Source of the DNA: RHLJ01 sp965222205
Lineage (GTDB): Bacteria > Bacteroidota > Rhodothermia > Balneolales > Balneolaceae
DNA length: 64,000 nucleotides
Direction of reading: 5' to 3'
Assembly: GCA_965222205.1 (NCBI GenBank)
Contig: OZ244932.1
Location: 3,286,001 to 3,350,000 of the forward strand
Part shown: positions 8,165-15,886 of the stretch, piece after piece
Layout of the letters: every line of letters starts with the position of its first letter
Numbering within the stretch: the stretch's first letter is position 1
Translations under genes and position numbers: made by a program
The notes under the pieces: model-generated
Told to the model about the DNA's origin: nothing
What the model saw: only the letters and a program-made list of their open reading frames with translations
Databases searched by the model: none

Positions 8165-9216
8165 TATTCATCTAGGAAGATATCCGCGAGCTTAAAATGT
8201 AAATTCTCAAATCCAGCAGAGGATCGATTAATAGTGTAAGCGATAATCATTCTGTGTTGTTTGTTAAGAAGAAACATAGTGCTTCCACCAACTGAACCTC
8301 CTGAGTGACCAACCCAATAACGCCCGTTGTTCTGCCAGTTTCTCCAACCCATGCCGTAATTGGTGGATTCTCCATCAGAAGTTTTTTGAGGGTACATGAG
8401 TTCTTCCTGAGCTTCTTCGTTCAGGTAATCGTAATCGAACATAGCTACCCCAAAGCGGATGAGATCCTCTGTAGTCCCAACAAAGCCACCTCCGGCCCAT
8501 TTATAACTGTTATCTACAAAATCAGCCTCCCTGTTATCCTGATCATAAAAACTAACCAGATTCGGGATTTGTTTATTAGACCATTCAGGAACCGTGTTGT
8601 TCATATTCAGGGGATCGAATACTTCTTCTTTCATATAAGGAAGAAATTCTTCTCCTGAAACACCTTCTATTACAGCACTAATCAGGTTCCAACCGTAACT
8701 TGAATAACTGTATTGGGTGCCCGGTTCAAAAAGTAGAGGATCATCCTGAAAAATAGTGAGCCCTTCATCTACCGTTTCATACAATTTAGCACTCATAAAC
8801 TCAGAGCCGTTATAATGCCGGATTCCAGCTATATGTCCCGCAACCTGTCTAACGGTGATGGGGTACTTTTTTTCAGGGAATTCGGGTACATAAGTTTGAA
8901 CTACTGCATCGGGATCAAGTTTACCCTCTTGAATTAACACACCCAGCGCAGTAGCGGTTAATGTTTTCGAAACACTTCCAATCCGGAATTTAGAAAGTGA
9001 GGGGTTTACGGGAGTTTGGGATTCCACATCCGAATAGCCAAAACCTTCCGACCAGATCATACCATCACCCATATAAACCGAGATAGCCATTCCGGGAAGA
9101 TTTTTAGATTCCATATATGCAGAAACTAAAGAGTCAGCTTTTGCGATTTTAAGTTCTAGGTCCTGACCAAATACCAGGCTCGGAACCAGAAGTAGAAGTA
9201 GTAAAGTAAGTTTCAT
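8164..9216 (-). CDS. Exported serine hydrolase, class C beta-lactamase/PBP-like fold
   Basis: A 350-residue periplasmic hydrolase of the Beta-lactamase (PF00144) superfamily, whose members act as D-aminopeptidases, esterases or penicillin-binding-like enzymes. The signal peptide is MKLTLLLLLLVPSLVFGQ. The nucleophile motif is S81-V-S-K84. The third motif is H304-S-G, in WVGHSGGSVGG. The middle YxN motif is atypical: the matching segment reads YSSYGWNLIS at about 171-180, with Ser where Asn is usual. It follows the M20 amidohydrolase gene by 2 bp, so the two are probably one transcript. Substrate unknown; true beta-lactamase activity should not be assumed. Confidence 0.83.
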   Translation of the reverse strand: MKLTLLLLLLVPSLVFGQDLELKIAKADSLVSAYMESKNLPGMAISVYMGDGMIWSEGFGYSDVESQTPVNPSLSKFRIGSVSKTLTATALGVLIQEGKLDPDAVVQTYVPEFPEKKYPITVRQVAGHIAGIRHYNGSEFMSAKLYETVDEGLTIFQDDPLLFEPGTQYSYSSYGWNLISAVIEGVSGEEFLPYMKEEVFDPLNMNNTVPEWSNKQIPNLVSFYDQDNREADFVDNSYKWAGGGFVGTTEDLIRFGVAMFDYDYLNEEAQEELMYPQKTSDGESTNYGMGWRNWQNNGRYWVGHSGGSVGGSTMFLLNKQHRMIIAYTINRSSAGFENLHFKLADIFLDE

Positions 9217-9218
9217 AA

Positions 9219-10529
9219 TTACATTCCTGTTGATTGTTTAAAATAATCGAAGACCAAATTGGTCATAGTTCTTACGCCCAACTTCAGTCCACCCTCTGAA
9301 ACATAGAAGTCGGGGGTGTGATGTCCCCAAGGGGTTCCGCCCTCTGGCAAACCTCCTAAAAAGAAATAGAGTCCGGGTACTTCTTCCTGGAAAAACGAAA
9401 AATCCTCAGCTCCGGTAATAGCATCGATATAGTGAACATTAGATTCACCCGCTGTTTGATGAAGGGTAGGAAGCATCATGGCCGTGAGCTCTGGATCGTT
9501 GTATGTGATAGGGTAGCCTTTTTCGATAGTAAGAATGGCTTCAGCTCCATTGCTTTCTGCGGTATTGGTAACAATGGTTTCAAGGCGCTCAAAAAGAGTT
9601 TCACGCATATCAGCATCGAGTGTACGAATGGTACCTTCCAGATAAACTTCTTCGGGTATAATATTACTTCGAACTCCCCCACGGATGATACCAACGGTAA
9701 CCACCGCTGCCTGCTTGGTTAGTGGAAGATTACGGCTTACAATGGTTTGAATATTGTTAATGATTTGAGCAGCGGTTACAATCGGATCAACGCCGGTCCA
9801 GGGAGCGGAGCCATGAGCTTGCTTCCCTTTAATCTGAATACTGTAAGTGTTTACTGCTGCCATGATACCTTCTGAGCGGTACTCAATAACTCCAACCGGG
9901 GTGTCATCTGAAATATGAAGCCCGAAAATGGCATCAACAGGCGGGTTTTCCAGAACTCCTTCTTTAACCATGAGTTCGGCTCCGCCTTCTTCTCCCGCAG
10001 GAGCACCTTCTTCAGCAGGCTGGAAAATAAACTTTACCGAACCTTCAAGCTCATCTTTCATTTCGGTAAGAATCTGAGCTGCACCCATCAAAATAGCTAT
10101 GTGTGTGTCATGTCCACAGGCATGCATTACTCCCACCTCATTTCCCTGGTACTCTCCCATAACCGTTGACTTAAAAGGGACGTCTGTTCTTTCAACTACG
10201 GGTAGTGCATCCATATCGGCCCGAAGGGCTACAACCGGACCGGGTTTTCCACCATTTAAAACAGCAACTACACCAGTGTGCGCAATTCCCGTTTGAACTT
10301 CCAGACCTAAAGATTCTAAATGTTCGGCAACCTTTTTAGCAGTGTTAAATTCGCGGTTTGATAACTCAGGGTTTTCATGAAAGTATCTGCGCCACTCAAT
10401 TACCTGATCCTCAATCGCATCTGCTTTTTGGTCAATAATTTCTTTAAGGTTAGAACTTTGAGCAAAGGAAGAAATGGATATGACAGTAAAGAGCAGGAAA
10501 AGCAGTGAATTTTTCATAGAAAGAGACAT
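9219..10529 (-). CDS. Exported M20-family amidohydrolase / metallopeptidase
   Basis: A zinc hydrolase of the M20D group (hippurate/N-acyl-amino-acid amidohydrolase type), 436 residues. It carries a signal peptide (MKNSLLFLLFTVISISSFAQ), so it acts in the periplasm or outside. Metal and catalytic motifs are clear: ALRADMDALP near 101-110, H136-ACGH-D141, and the general-base pair E173-E174 in PAEEGAP. Late residues include GAEDFSFF, the family's C-terminal His/Asp-containing segment. ATG 10517 (four residues later) is an equally good start. Next to the serine hydrolase it suggests scavenging of acylated amino acids or peptides. Confidence 0.88.
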   Translation of the reverse strand: MSLSMKNSLLFLLFTVISISSFAQSSNLKEIIDQKADAIEDQVIEWRRYFHENPELSNREFNTAKKVAEHLESLGLEVQTGIAHTGVVAVLNGGKPGPVVALRADMDALPVVERTDVPFKSTVMGEYQGNEVGVMHACGHDTHIAILMGAAQILTEMKDELEGSVKFIFQPAEEGAPAGEEGGAELMVKEGVLENPPVDAIFGLHISDDTPVGVIEYRSEGIMAAVNTYSIQIKGKQAHGSAPWTGVDPIVTAAQIINNIQTIVSRNLPLTKQAAVVTVGIIRGGVRSNIIPEEVYLEGTIRTLDADMRETLFERLETIVTNTAESNGAEAILTIEKGYPITYNDPELTAMMLPTLHQTAGESNVHYIDAITGAEDFSFFQEEVPGLYFFLGGLPEGGTPWGHHTPDFYVSEGGLKLGVRTMTNLVFDYFKQSTGM

Positions 10530-10584
10530 TTAAATGGATATTAATCCAGAGATAATGAAAATCCCGCAAACAAGAAACTAAGAT

Positions 10585-10947
10585 TTAATCCTTATTGAGT
10601 TTCCAGACATAAAATCTATTAGGAGTCCAGACTTCATCAGTGATACTGAAAGATGTTGTTTCATGTTTGCCATCCATTTCTATTTGAATATGTCCCGTTT
10701 CAACTTTATCGCCATTTGGATAATAAAAGGTTTGCTGTACTTTTAGTGAATCACCCTCTTTCCACATTTCACCCATTCCAACTACCCCTGAACCACTAAA
10801 CTGAAAGGCATAGGCTTTCTTCCTAACGGGATTCCAAAATGTCCGGAATTCCCAGAAAGTTCCAATTTCTTCTCCATCAATAATGCCATATAACCGTCCT
10901 GTGATACTTTGACTCCCCAAGCCCATATTGCTTGCCGGGATTGCCAT
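10585..10947 (-). pseudogene. C-terminal fragment of an unrecognised beta-rich protein
   Basis: An open frame of 120 codons starting at ATG 10947. The product is rich in beta strands and conserved-looking (GRLYGIIDGEEIGTFWEFR and GEMWKEGDSLKVQQ), but it begins in mid-domain with no signal peptide. It overlaps by 71 bp, in another frame, a fragment of a DUF1761 gene. The simplest reading is that a deletion joined the 5' end of one gene to the 3' part of another. It may still be expressed, since GGAGG lies about 13 bp before the ATG. Confidence 0.5.
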
Positions 10948-11086
10948 TTTTTAAATCATCCTCCGAAAAACCATTCGCTGACATCCATTGCTTACCGAAA
11001 AGGGGGCCATACCAGAGTCCGCCAAGCACAAACATTGAAACAGCCGCTGTGATTACCGCAAAGTGATTGATATACATTTCTTCCAT
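10877..11086 (-). pseudogene. Truncated DUF1761-family membrane protein (5' fragment)
   Basis: A 69-codon frame. The first 46 residues match what I know of the DUF1761 N-terminus: one membrane helix followed by a glycine/tryptophan turn (FVLGGLWYGPLFGKQWM) and an SEDDLK helix. Intact DUF1761 proteins have about 130 residues and four helices; here only the first helix remains. The last 20 or so residues lie over the neighbouring fragment in a different frame and look like read-through, not the native protein. Confidence 0.65.
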
Positions 11087-11161
11087 CGTTTGTTGGTTTG
11101 ATTATTAGTTGATGGGAGAATATCAGCCTTAGAAAAGCGAATGTATTGTAAAAAATTTACC

Positions 11162-11329
11162 TCAGGCTACAACCACATAATTTTTGTATTCACGCTCGGC
11201 TTTTAAAAACTGAGTGGGGTTGAATCCCGAAAACTTTTGAAACTCTCGGATGAAATGAGCCTGATCAAAGAAGCCACATTGTTGACTTAGTGCTGTCCAA
11301 TTTATTTCGTTTATCAGTATGGCTGTAAC
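11162..11329 (-). pseudogene. AraC-family regulator remnant (C-terminal helix-turn-helix only)
   Basis: Translating the minus strand from 11329 gives 55 residues ending in TGA at 11162. They include INWTALSQQCGFFDQAHFI and REFQKFSGFNPTQFL, the second helix-turn-helix and C-terminal signature of AraC/XylS regulators (GFxDQxHFxRxFKxxxGxxPxxF). No start codon or N-terminal domain is present. The remnant begins directly after, and in the same frame as, the TAG stop of the oxidoreductase gene at 11330. It is a dead fragment of a once longer gene. Confidence 0.8.
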
Positions 11330-11986
11330 CTAATTCTTAAGCAACTCAAAAACCTCATCTCCTTCATAAATAGATTTCGAATCGGGATCGTTTATTGCAT
11401 TAACCATTGCTTGTGCGACTTGAAGGGCATGAATGGGTTTGTACTTTTTCAACCCCGGGATTTTAGTAAAGACCTCAGCCGCTGAAATCCCAATCTTTTC
11501 CCAGAAGCGGGATTCTTCTCTTTCTCCTTTAAGAAAAGATGGACGAACAATTAATGTCTTTTTGAAACCCAGTTTCTGTACTTCTGCATCCAGTTGACCC
11601 TTCATTTTCAGGTAGAAGTTGTTGGTTTTGGCAGTAGCGCCGATTGAAGATACTAATGCGTAAGAATCTACTCCGTTTTGAAACGCAGCTTTGGCTGCTT
11701 CAAATTGATAATCATAGTCAATCTTCCATTGGGCTTCTTTGGACCCGGCTTGTTTGATGGTAGTGCCTAAAGCAGAATAGAGCTCATCGCCAATCAGCAA
11801 ACCTTTCCAGTCATCGGGTTCATCAAAATTGATGATATGCTCGGACAGCTTGTTATGGGTAATTCCCGTTGATCTTCTATGAAAGACAAGCACTTTATCA
11901 TATCGTTCATCAGAAAGTAAAAGCTGGAGGATATGCGATCCTACAAGTCCGGTGGCCCCAATAACAAGGGCAGTTTTTTCATTCAT
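11330..11986 (-). CDS. NAD(P)H-binding atypical short-chain reductase (HTATIP2/NmrA-like)
   Basis: A 218-residue cytoplasmic Rossmann protein. The dinucleotide-binding motif GATGLVGSHILQLL is at residues 10-23, followed by basic residues after beta-2 (VFHRRST) that suit NADPH. Later segments SALGTTIKQAGS, DSYALVSSIGATA and the active-site-like YLKMKGQLDAEV with LIVRPSFLKG are typical of the HTATIP2/oxidoreductase group of atypical SDRs. The protein ends normally at LLKN, and AraC-like sequence continues in frame behind its stop. The substrate is unknown. The upstream serine hydrolase ends 6 bp before its start, so they may be co-transcribed. Confidence 0.8.
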   Translation of the reverse strand: MNEKTALVIGATGLVGSHILQLLLSDERYDKVLVFHRRSTGITHNKLSEHIINFDEPDDWKGLLIGDELYSALGTTIKQAGSKEAQWKIDYDYQFEAAKAAFQNGVDSYALVSSIGATAKTNNFYLKMKGQLDAEVQKLGFKKTLIVRPSFLKGEREESRFWEKIGISAAEVFTKIPGLKKYKPIHALQVAQAMVNAINDPDSKSIYEGDEVFELLKN

Positions 11987-11991
11987 GTTAC

Positions 11992-13221
11992 TTACTCTAT
12001 AGCTCCAATAACTCTTCGTACGATACCATCCATTGCTGAATTCTGAATCCAGCGGGTTACAATAACTAAATCATTTTCGGGATCGACATACACCATATTG
12101 GTTCCGGCCCCTAAGTGTCGAACAGATGATTCGGGAGCGCTTGGCAATCCCTCTTTTTCTCCATTCAAAAAGAAATTCATGTAACCATAACCAGAGTTTG
12201 CTTCGGTGGGCGTGCGTGCCATATTCAGCCATTCTTTGGAAAGGATCTGCTCTCCCTTCCAGCTACCATCATTCAAAAGCAGATATCCAAGCCTCGCCTG
12301 ATCCCGTGCAGATATGAACATTCCGCCACCCCAATGACCTCCACCACTTACACTTTGCATCAACTGTCCATCAATCACAATCCAGCTGGTTTCATAGCCC
12401 TGCCAGCGCCAGGTTGGGGAAGCTCCGATTTTATCCATCATGTGCTCTCTCAGCACTTTGGGAAGCGGCTCTCTCAGCACATTCATTGCGGCAAGTGCGA
12501 GAAGGTTAACACGAACATCATTGTACTCCCATTCTGATCCCGGTTCATGACGTTCTCTGGTCATCCATTCCGCGCGGGGGCCACTCGGTCGATCTGCCCA
12601 GTCGGGTTTACCGAATAGTGTTCCTTCCCAGTCTGACGTTTGACGTAGTAAGTGATCCCATGTAATTTTGGAATTGTGTTCTCCTTTGAAAGGTTCTAAA
12701 ACTTTAGGTTTTCCAATATCATCAGATTTAGGCAGGTTATCATCAAACTCCATCATAAGGATCGGAGCCATGTATTCGTCCACTTTATCGTGGACATCCC
12801 GAATTAGCCCCATATCGTAAGCAAGTCCAACAGTACTACTTAGAAATGTCTTGGTAACACTGTGAGTCATATCCACCCGATAAGGCTCTCCCCATTCTGC
12901 TATAATGTATCCGTCTTTGATGATAATTCCGGTTTGATCTCCGCGCTCTTTAAAAGGACCAACTCCATCTCCAAAAGGCTCGCGAGCAAAAGTCTGATAG
13001 TGATTCAGCTCCATATTTCTTGGATTGGTACTTTCCATAGATTGAGCAAATTCAATTGCAGACTTGATGGAGTCTGGATTAAGCCCAACTTCCTGAGGAG
13101 TTTTGATCTCCCAATTACCCCATGAACCCGGGAAATAGGTTTGGGCAAAGCTGGAAGAACCTAGTATCAGACCGAAAAGAAAAATAGAAAAGAGACGCAT
13201 TTTGATAGGTTTGGTTATCAT
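11992..13221 (-). CDS. Exported serine hydrolase, beta-lactamase/PBP-like (second copy)
   Basis: A 409-residue PF00144-type hydrolase. The signal peptide is MRLFSIFLFGLILGSSSFAQ; either ATG 13221 or ATG 13200 fits. The nucleophile motif is S121-V-T-K124 (THSVTKTFLSS). The second motif is Y233-N-D in WEYNDVRVN. The third is H-L-G in VRHLGAGTNMVYV near the C-terminus. It resembles the subgroup annotated as 6-aminohexanoate-dimer-hydrolase-like or generic serine hydrolases. It is not a close paralogue of the gene at 8164-9216 by eye; the two share only the fold motifs. Substrate unknown. Confidence 0.82.
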   Translation of the reverse strand: MITKPIKMRLFSIFLFGLILGSSSFAQTYFPGSWGNWEIKTPQEVGLNPDSIKSAIEFAQSMESTNPRNMELNHYQTFAREPFGDGVGPFKERGDQTGIIIKDGYIIAEWGEPYRVDMTHSVTKTFLSSTVGLAYDMGLIRDVHDKVDEYMAPILMMEFDDNLPKSDDIGKPKVLEPFKGEHNSKITWDHLLRQTSDWEGTLFGKPDWADRPSGPRAEWMTRERHEPGSEWEYNDVRVNLLALAAMNVLREPLPKVLREHMMDKIGASPTWRWQGYETSWIVIDGQLMQSVSGGGHWGGGMFISARDQARLGYLLLNDGSWKGEQILSKEWLNMARTPTEANSGYGYMNFFLNGEKEGLPSAPESSVRHLGAGTNMVYVDPENDLVIVTRWIQNSAMDGIVRRVIGAIE

Positions 13222-13422
13222 ACAGGAAGAATCTACAAAATAAAGAAGTAACTGAAAGGAAAATAGATTAGTGAAAGAATGTAAAGAGTAAATGGTTTGC
13301 TAAAATAGTACTCTTTAGGAGACCGTATATCTAACCACTAACACTTTGGTAAACACTCCTGTATTGTGATACTTCTATCATTTTATATGCTTAGCTTTGG
13401 TAAAAAGTAGAACCTTGTTTTA

Positions 13423-14091
13423 ATGAAAGAACCTGATTTCGTCCCTTTAACTTCGTACAAAGAATATCCACCTGAAGAGATGCTCAAACGAGCTGAGGAT
13501 TTCTATGAGCTCATTGAATCACGTCGAACGGTTCGCGAGTTTTCAGATCGCCCGGTAGATCGTAAAATCATCGAGCAATGTATTCTCGCTGCCGGAACAG
13601 CTCCCAATGGGGCAAATAAGCAACCCTGGCATTTTGCTGTAGTTTCAGATCCGGATATCAAAAAAAGAATTCGGGAAGCAGCCGAAGAAGAGGAGCGAGA
13701 GTTTTATCATCGCAGAGCGCCGGAAGACTGGCTGGAAGATCTCCGCCCTTTTGGAACTGACGAACACAAACCCTTTCTGGAAAAGGCTCCCTATTTGATT
13801 GGGATTTTCGCTCAAAGTTTTCATTTAACTGAAGACGGAGAAAAGGAAAAGCATTACTATGTAAAGGAATCCGTAGGGATTGCCACGGGTATGTTGATTA
13901 CGGCTTTTCATAATGCAGGTCTTGCAACTCTTACTCATACACCCAGTCCAATGGGTTTTCTTACTGAGATTATGCAGCGGCCTTCACACGAAAAACCTTT
14001 TTTGTTACTCGTAGTTGGTTATCCCGAAAAGGATACTAAAGTCCCAGATATAACCAAGAAACCTTTGGACGAAATTTCTTCTTTTCTCTGA
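13423..14091 (+). CDS. Nitroreductase-family flavoprotein, iodotyrosine deiodinase-like
   Basis: A 222-residue soluble FMN enzyme. FMN-binding RRTVRE is at 34-39, followed by AAGTAPNGANKQPWHFAVV. It matches iodotyrosine deiodinase (IYD) more closely than ordinary nitroreductases: the active-site lid EEEEREFY(H)RR, HYYVKESVGIATGMLI and the end PDITKKPLDEI all follow the IYD pattern. The residues that clamp the halotyrosine zwitterion in human IYD (E157, Y161, K182) correspond to E91, Y95 and K116 with identical spacing, and T173 falls where the flavin-contacting Thr239 lies. Known bacterial IYD homologues dehalogenate halotyrosines. The next gene, a TlpA-like thioredoxin, overlaps the stop by 1 bp. 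No membrane anchor is present, as expected in bacteria. Confidence 0.85.
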   Translation: MKEPDFVPLTSYKEYPPEEMLKRAEDFYELIESRRTVREFSDRPVDRKIIEQCILAAGTAPNGANKQPWHFAVVSDPDIKKRIREAAEEEEREFYHRRAPEDWLEDLRPFGTDEHKPFLEKAPYLIGIFAQSFHLTEDGEKEKHYYVKESVGIATGMLITAFHNAGLATLTHTPSPMGFLTEIMQRPSHEKPFLLLVVGYPEKDTKVPDITKKPLDEISSFL

Positions 14092-14693
14092 TGAGTTCTG
14101 ATCCGGAAAAAAAATCTCCCAATCAATTTAAAAAAGCCATTCGTGAATGGGCTGTTATTCTTGGAGTGTTTGGAATTCTTTATGTAACCGGGCTACATAC
14201 GGAGGTGATAGGAGGGCTTCAGCGGATATTGCTTTCAACGGGCATTCTTCGACCGGATACTGAAGTTGATCCCGGAGAAATCCGAAAAGCTAATTATAAC
14301 ATGCCGCTCATCACTTTAGATGGAGAACGAGCTTCACTCTCTGATTTTGAGGGAAAAACGATCTTCCTGAACTTTTGGGCAACCTGGTGCCCTCCCTGCA
14401 TTGCGGAAATGCCGAATATTCAGAAACTATATGAGCATTTAGAACATGAAGAAAATATCATTTTTGTGATGCTTTCGCTGGATGAAGACTCTGAAAAAGC
14501 CCGGGTATACATGGACCGTAAGGGGTTCACCATGCCGGTGTATTTTTTAACCGGGAGACAACCCGGAGTATACAACAGTACCGTTGTACCAACTACCTAT
14601 GTGATTTCTCCCGAAGGAGATATCGTAGTAGAAAAAAGAGGGATGGCTAAGTATAACACAGATGAGTTCCGTAATTTTTTGCTTAGTTTATAG
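14091..14693 (+). CDS. TlpA/ResA-like membrane-anchored thiol-disulfide oxidoreductase
   Basis: A 200-residue thioredoxin-fold protein with an N-terminal membrane anchor at about 20-36 and the redox domain outside the membrane. The active site is FWATWC100-PP-C103, the TlpA/ResA form, and the cis-proline loop is VVPTTYVI. Such proteins reduce disulfides in the periplasm, for example in cytochrome c maturation. Its ATG overlaps the TGA of the deiodinase-like gene, so the two are translationally coupled, though one is cytoplasmic and the other exported. No cytochrome-maturation genes are nearby. Confidence 0.88.
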   Translation: MSSDPEKKSPNQFKKAIREWAVILGVFGILYVTGLHTEVIGGLQRILLSTGILRPDTEVDPGEIRKANYNMPLITLDGERASLSDFEGKTIFLNFWATWCPPCIAEMPNIQKLYEHLEHEENIIFVMLSLDEDSEKARVYMDRKGFTMPVYFLTGRQPGVYNSTVVPTTYVISPEGDIVVEKRGMAKYNTDEFRNFLLSL

Positions 14694-14713
14694 CCTCGTT
14701 TTCTAAACACTTA

Positions 14714-14794
14714 GTCATTCCCGTTAAGGCGGGAATCTGGAGTACAGTAAAAGCTTTTACGAACAATCTGGATCCCTGCCTTCGCAGGGATGAC
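14714..14794. repeat. REP/MITE-like palindromic intergenic repeat
   Basis: Starts GTCATTCCCG and ends GGGATGAC, with two inner hairpins: ATTCCCG-TTAAGG-CGGGAAT and CCCTGC-CTTC-GCAGGG. The termini are inverted (GTCAT/ATGAC). This type of dispersed element is common in many bacterial genomes. It separates the thioredoxin and VOC genes. Confidence 0.75.
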
Positions 14795-14818
14795 ATCAAG
14801 AATAAAATATCCAAAACC

Positions 14819-15886
14819 ATGGAAAAAGTAATATCAGGTATTCAACAAATCGGAATTGGAAACCCTAATGTGGAAGCAGCCACTGAGTGGTACCGCAAGT
14901 ATTTTGGGATGGATATCAAAGTATTTGATGATTCCGCTATCGCCGACCTGATGCTTCCATACACCGGAGGAAAACCGCATGAACGCAGAGCCATCCTTAC
15001 TTTGAGCATGCGTGGTGGTGGTGGATTTGAGATCTGGCAGTATACCAGCCGTACTCCGGTAGCCCCGGATTTTGATGTACAGCTTGGGGATCTTGGAATT
15101 AACATCGCTAAGATTAAATCCATTGATGTTCAGGAAACCTACGAGCAATTTAATGGTGCAGGACTGAATGTTGTTTCTTCACTAAGGGAAAACCCTGCAG
15201 GTGAACTGAACTTTTTTGTAGAAGACTTGAATGGGAACATCTTTAATGTGGTGAAGGGACTTGGCTGGTTTAAAAAGAAAGAACCTAAAACCACCGGGGG
15301 AGTTACCGGAGCTATTATTGGCTCCACAGATATCGAGAAATCAAGAACACTGTATTCCGACATTCTTGGCTATGATGAGGTAGTGTATGATGAATCTGGT
15401 TCTTTCGATGATTTTGAAGGGTTACCCGGCGGAGATCAGAAATACCGACGTGTACTCCTTCGGCACAGCAAACCGAGAGAAGGAGCGTTCGTTAAGCTCT
15501 TTGGTCCAACCGAAATCGAGTTAGTTCAAAGTCTGGATGGTCGGCGAAATCCAAAACTAATTTTCGAAGATCGTTACTGGGGAGATTTGGGATTCATCCA
15601 CCTGTGTTTTGATGTTCAGGGAATGGATGCGCTTAAAGAAGAGTGTGAAGCTGCCGGATTTAAGTTCACTGTAGATAGCGCCAATAGTTTTGACATGGGC
15701 GAGGCTGCCGGTCGGTTTACTTATATTGAAGACCCGGACGGAACACTCATTGAGTTTGTGGAAACTCATAAAGTACCTATTGCAAAAAAATTAGGCCTCT
15801 TTATCGATATGACGAAAAGAGACCCAAAAAAGTCGCTCCCAACCTGGATGTTGAGAGCATTTAGCGTAAACCGGATGAAAGGCTGA
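14819..15886 (+). CDS. VOC-superfamily protein with two glyoxalase/dioxygenase-like domains
   Basis: A 355-residue cytoplasmic protein. The first VOC domain (about 5-150) begins ISGIQQIGIGNPNVEAATEWY and ends FVEDLNGNIFNVV. The second (about 160-320) begins GAIIGSTDIEKSRTLYSDIL and ends YIEDPDGTLIEFVETHKV. Each has the beta-alpha-beta-beta-beta pattern and a terminal Glu/Asn at the metal-ligand position; the second keeps LGFIHLCFDV (His) and LIEF (Glu), so that half may bind metal. No specific reaction can be assigned. Its stop codon abuts the stop of the convergent T9SS protein with no gap. Confidence 0.8.
   Translation: MEKVISGIQQIGIGNPNVEAATEWYRKYFGMDIKVFDDSAIADLMLPYTGGKPHERRAILTLSMRGGGGFEIWQYTSRTPVAPDFDVQLGDLGINIAKIKSIDVQETYEQFNGAGLNVVSSLRENPAGELNFFVEDLNGNIFNVVKGLGWFKKKEPKTTGGVTGAIIGSTDIEKSRTLYSDILGYDEVVYDESGSFDDFEGLPGGDQKYRRVLLRHSKPREGAFVKLFGPTEIELVQSLDGRRNPKLIFEDRYWGDLGFIHLCFDVQGMDALKEECEAAGFKFTVDSANSFDMGEAAGRFTYIEDPDGTLIEFVETHKVPIAKKLGLFIDMTKRDPKKSLPTWMLRAFSVNRMKG

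Noticed and set aside
10877..10947. Programmed frameshift joining the two overlapping fragments
   Set aside because: No slippery sequence is evident, and the halves belong to different protein types (membrane DUF1761 and a beta-rich soluble domain), so a deletion is the better explanation.
8164..13221. Beta-lactamase resistance genes
   Set aside because: The two PF00144 proteins share only general fold motifs with class C enzymes; members mostly act on peptides or esters, so resistance is unsupported.
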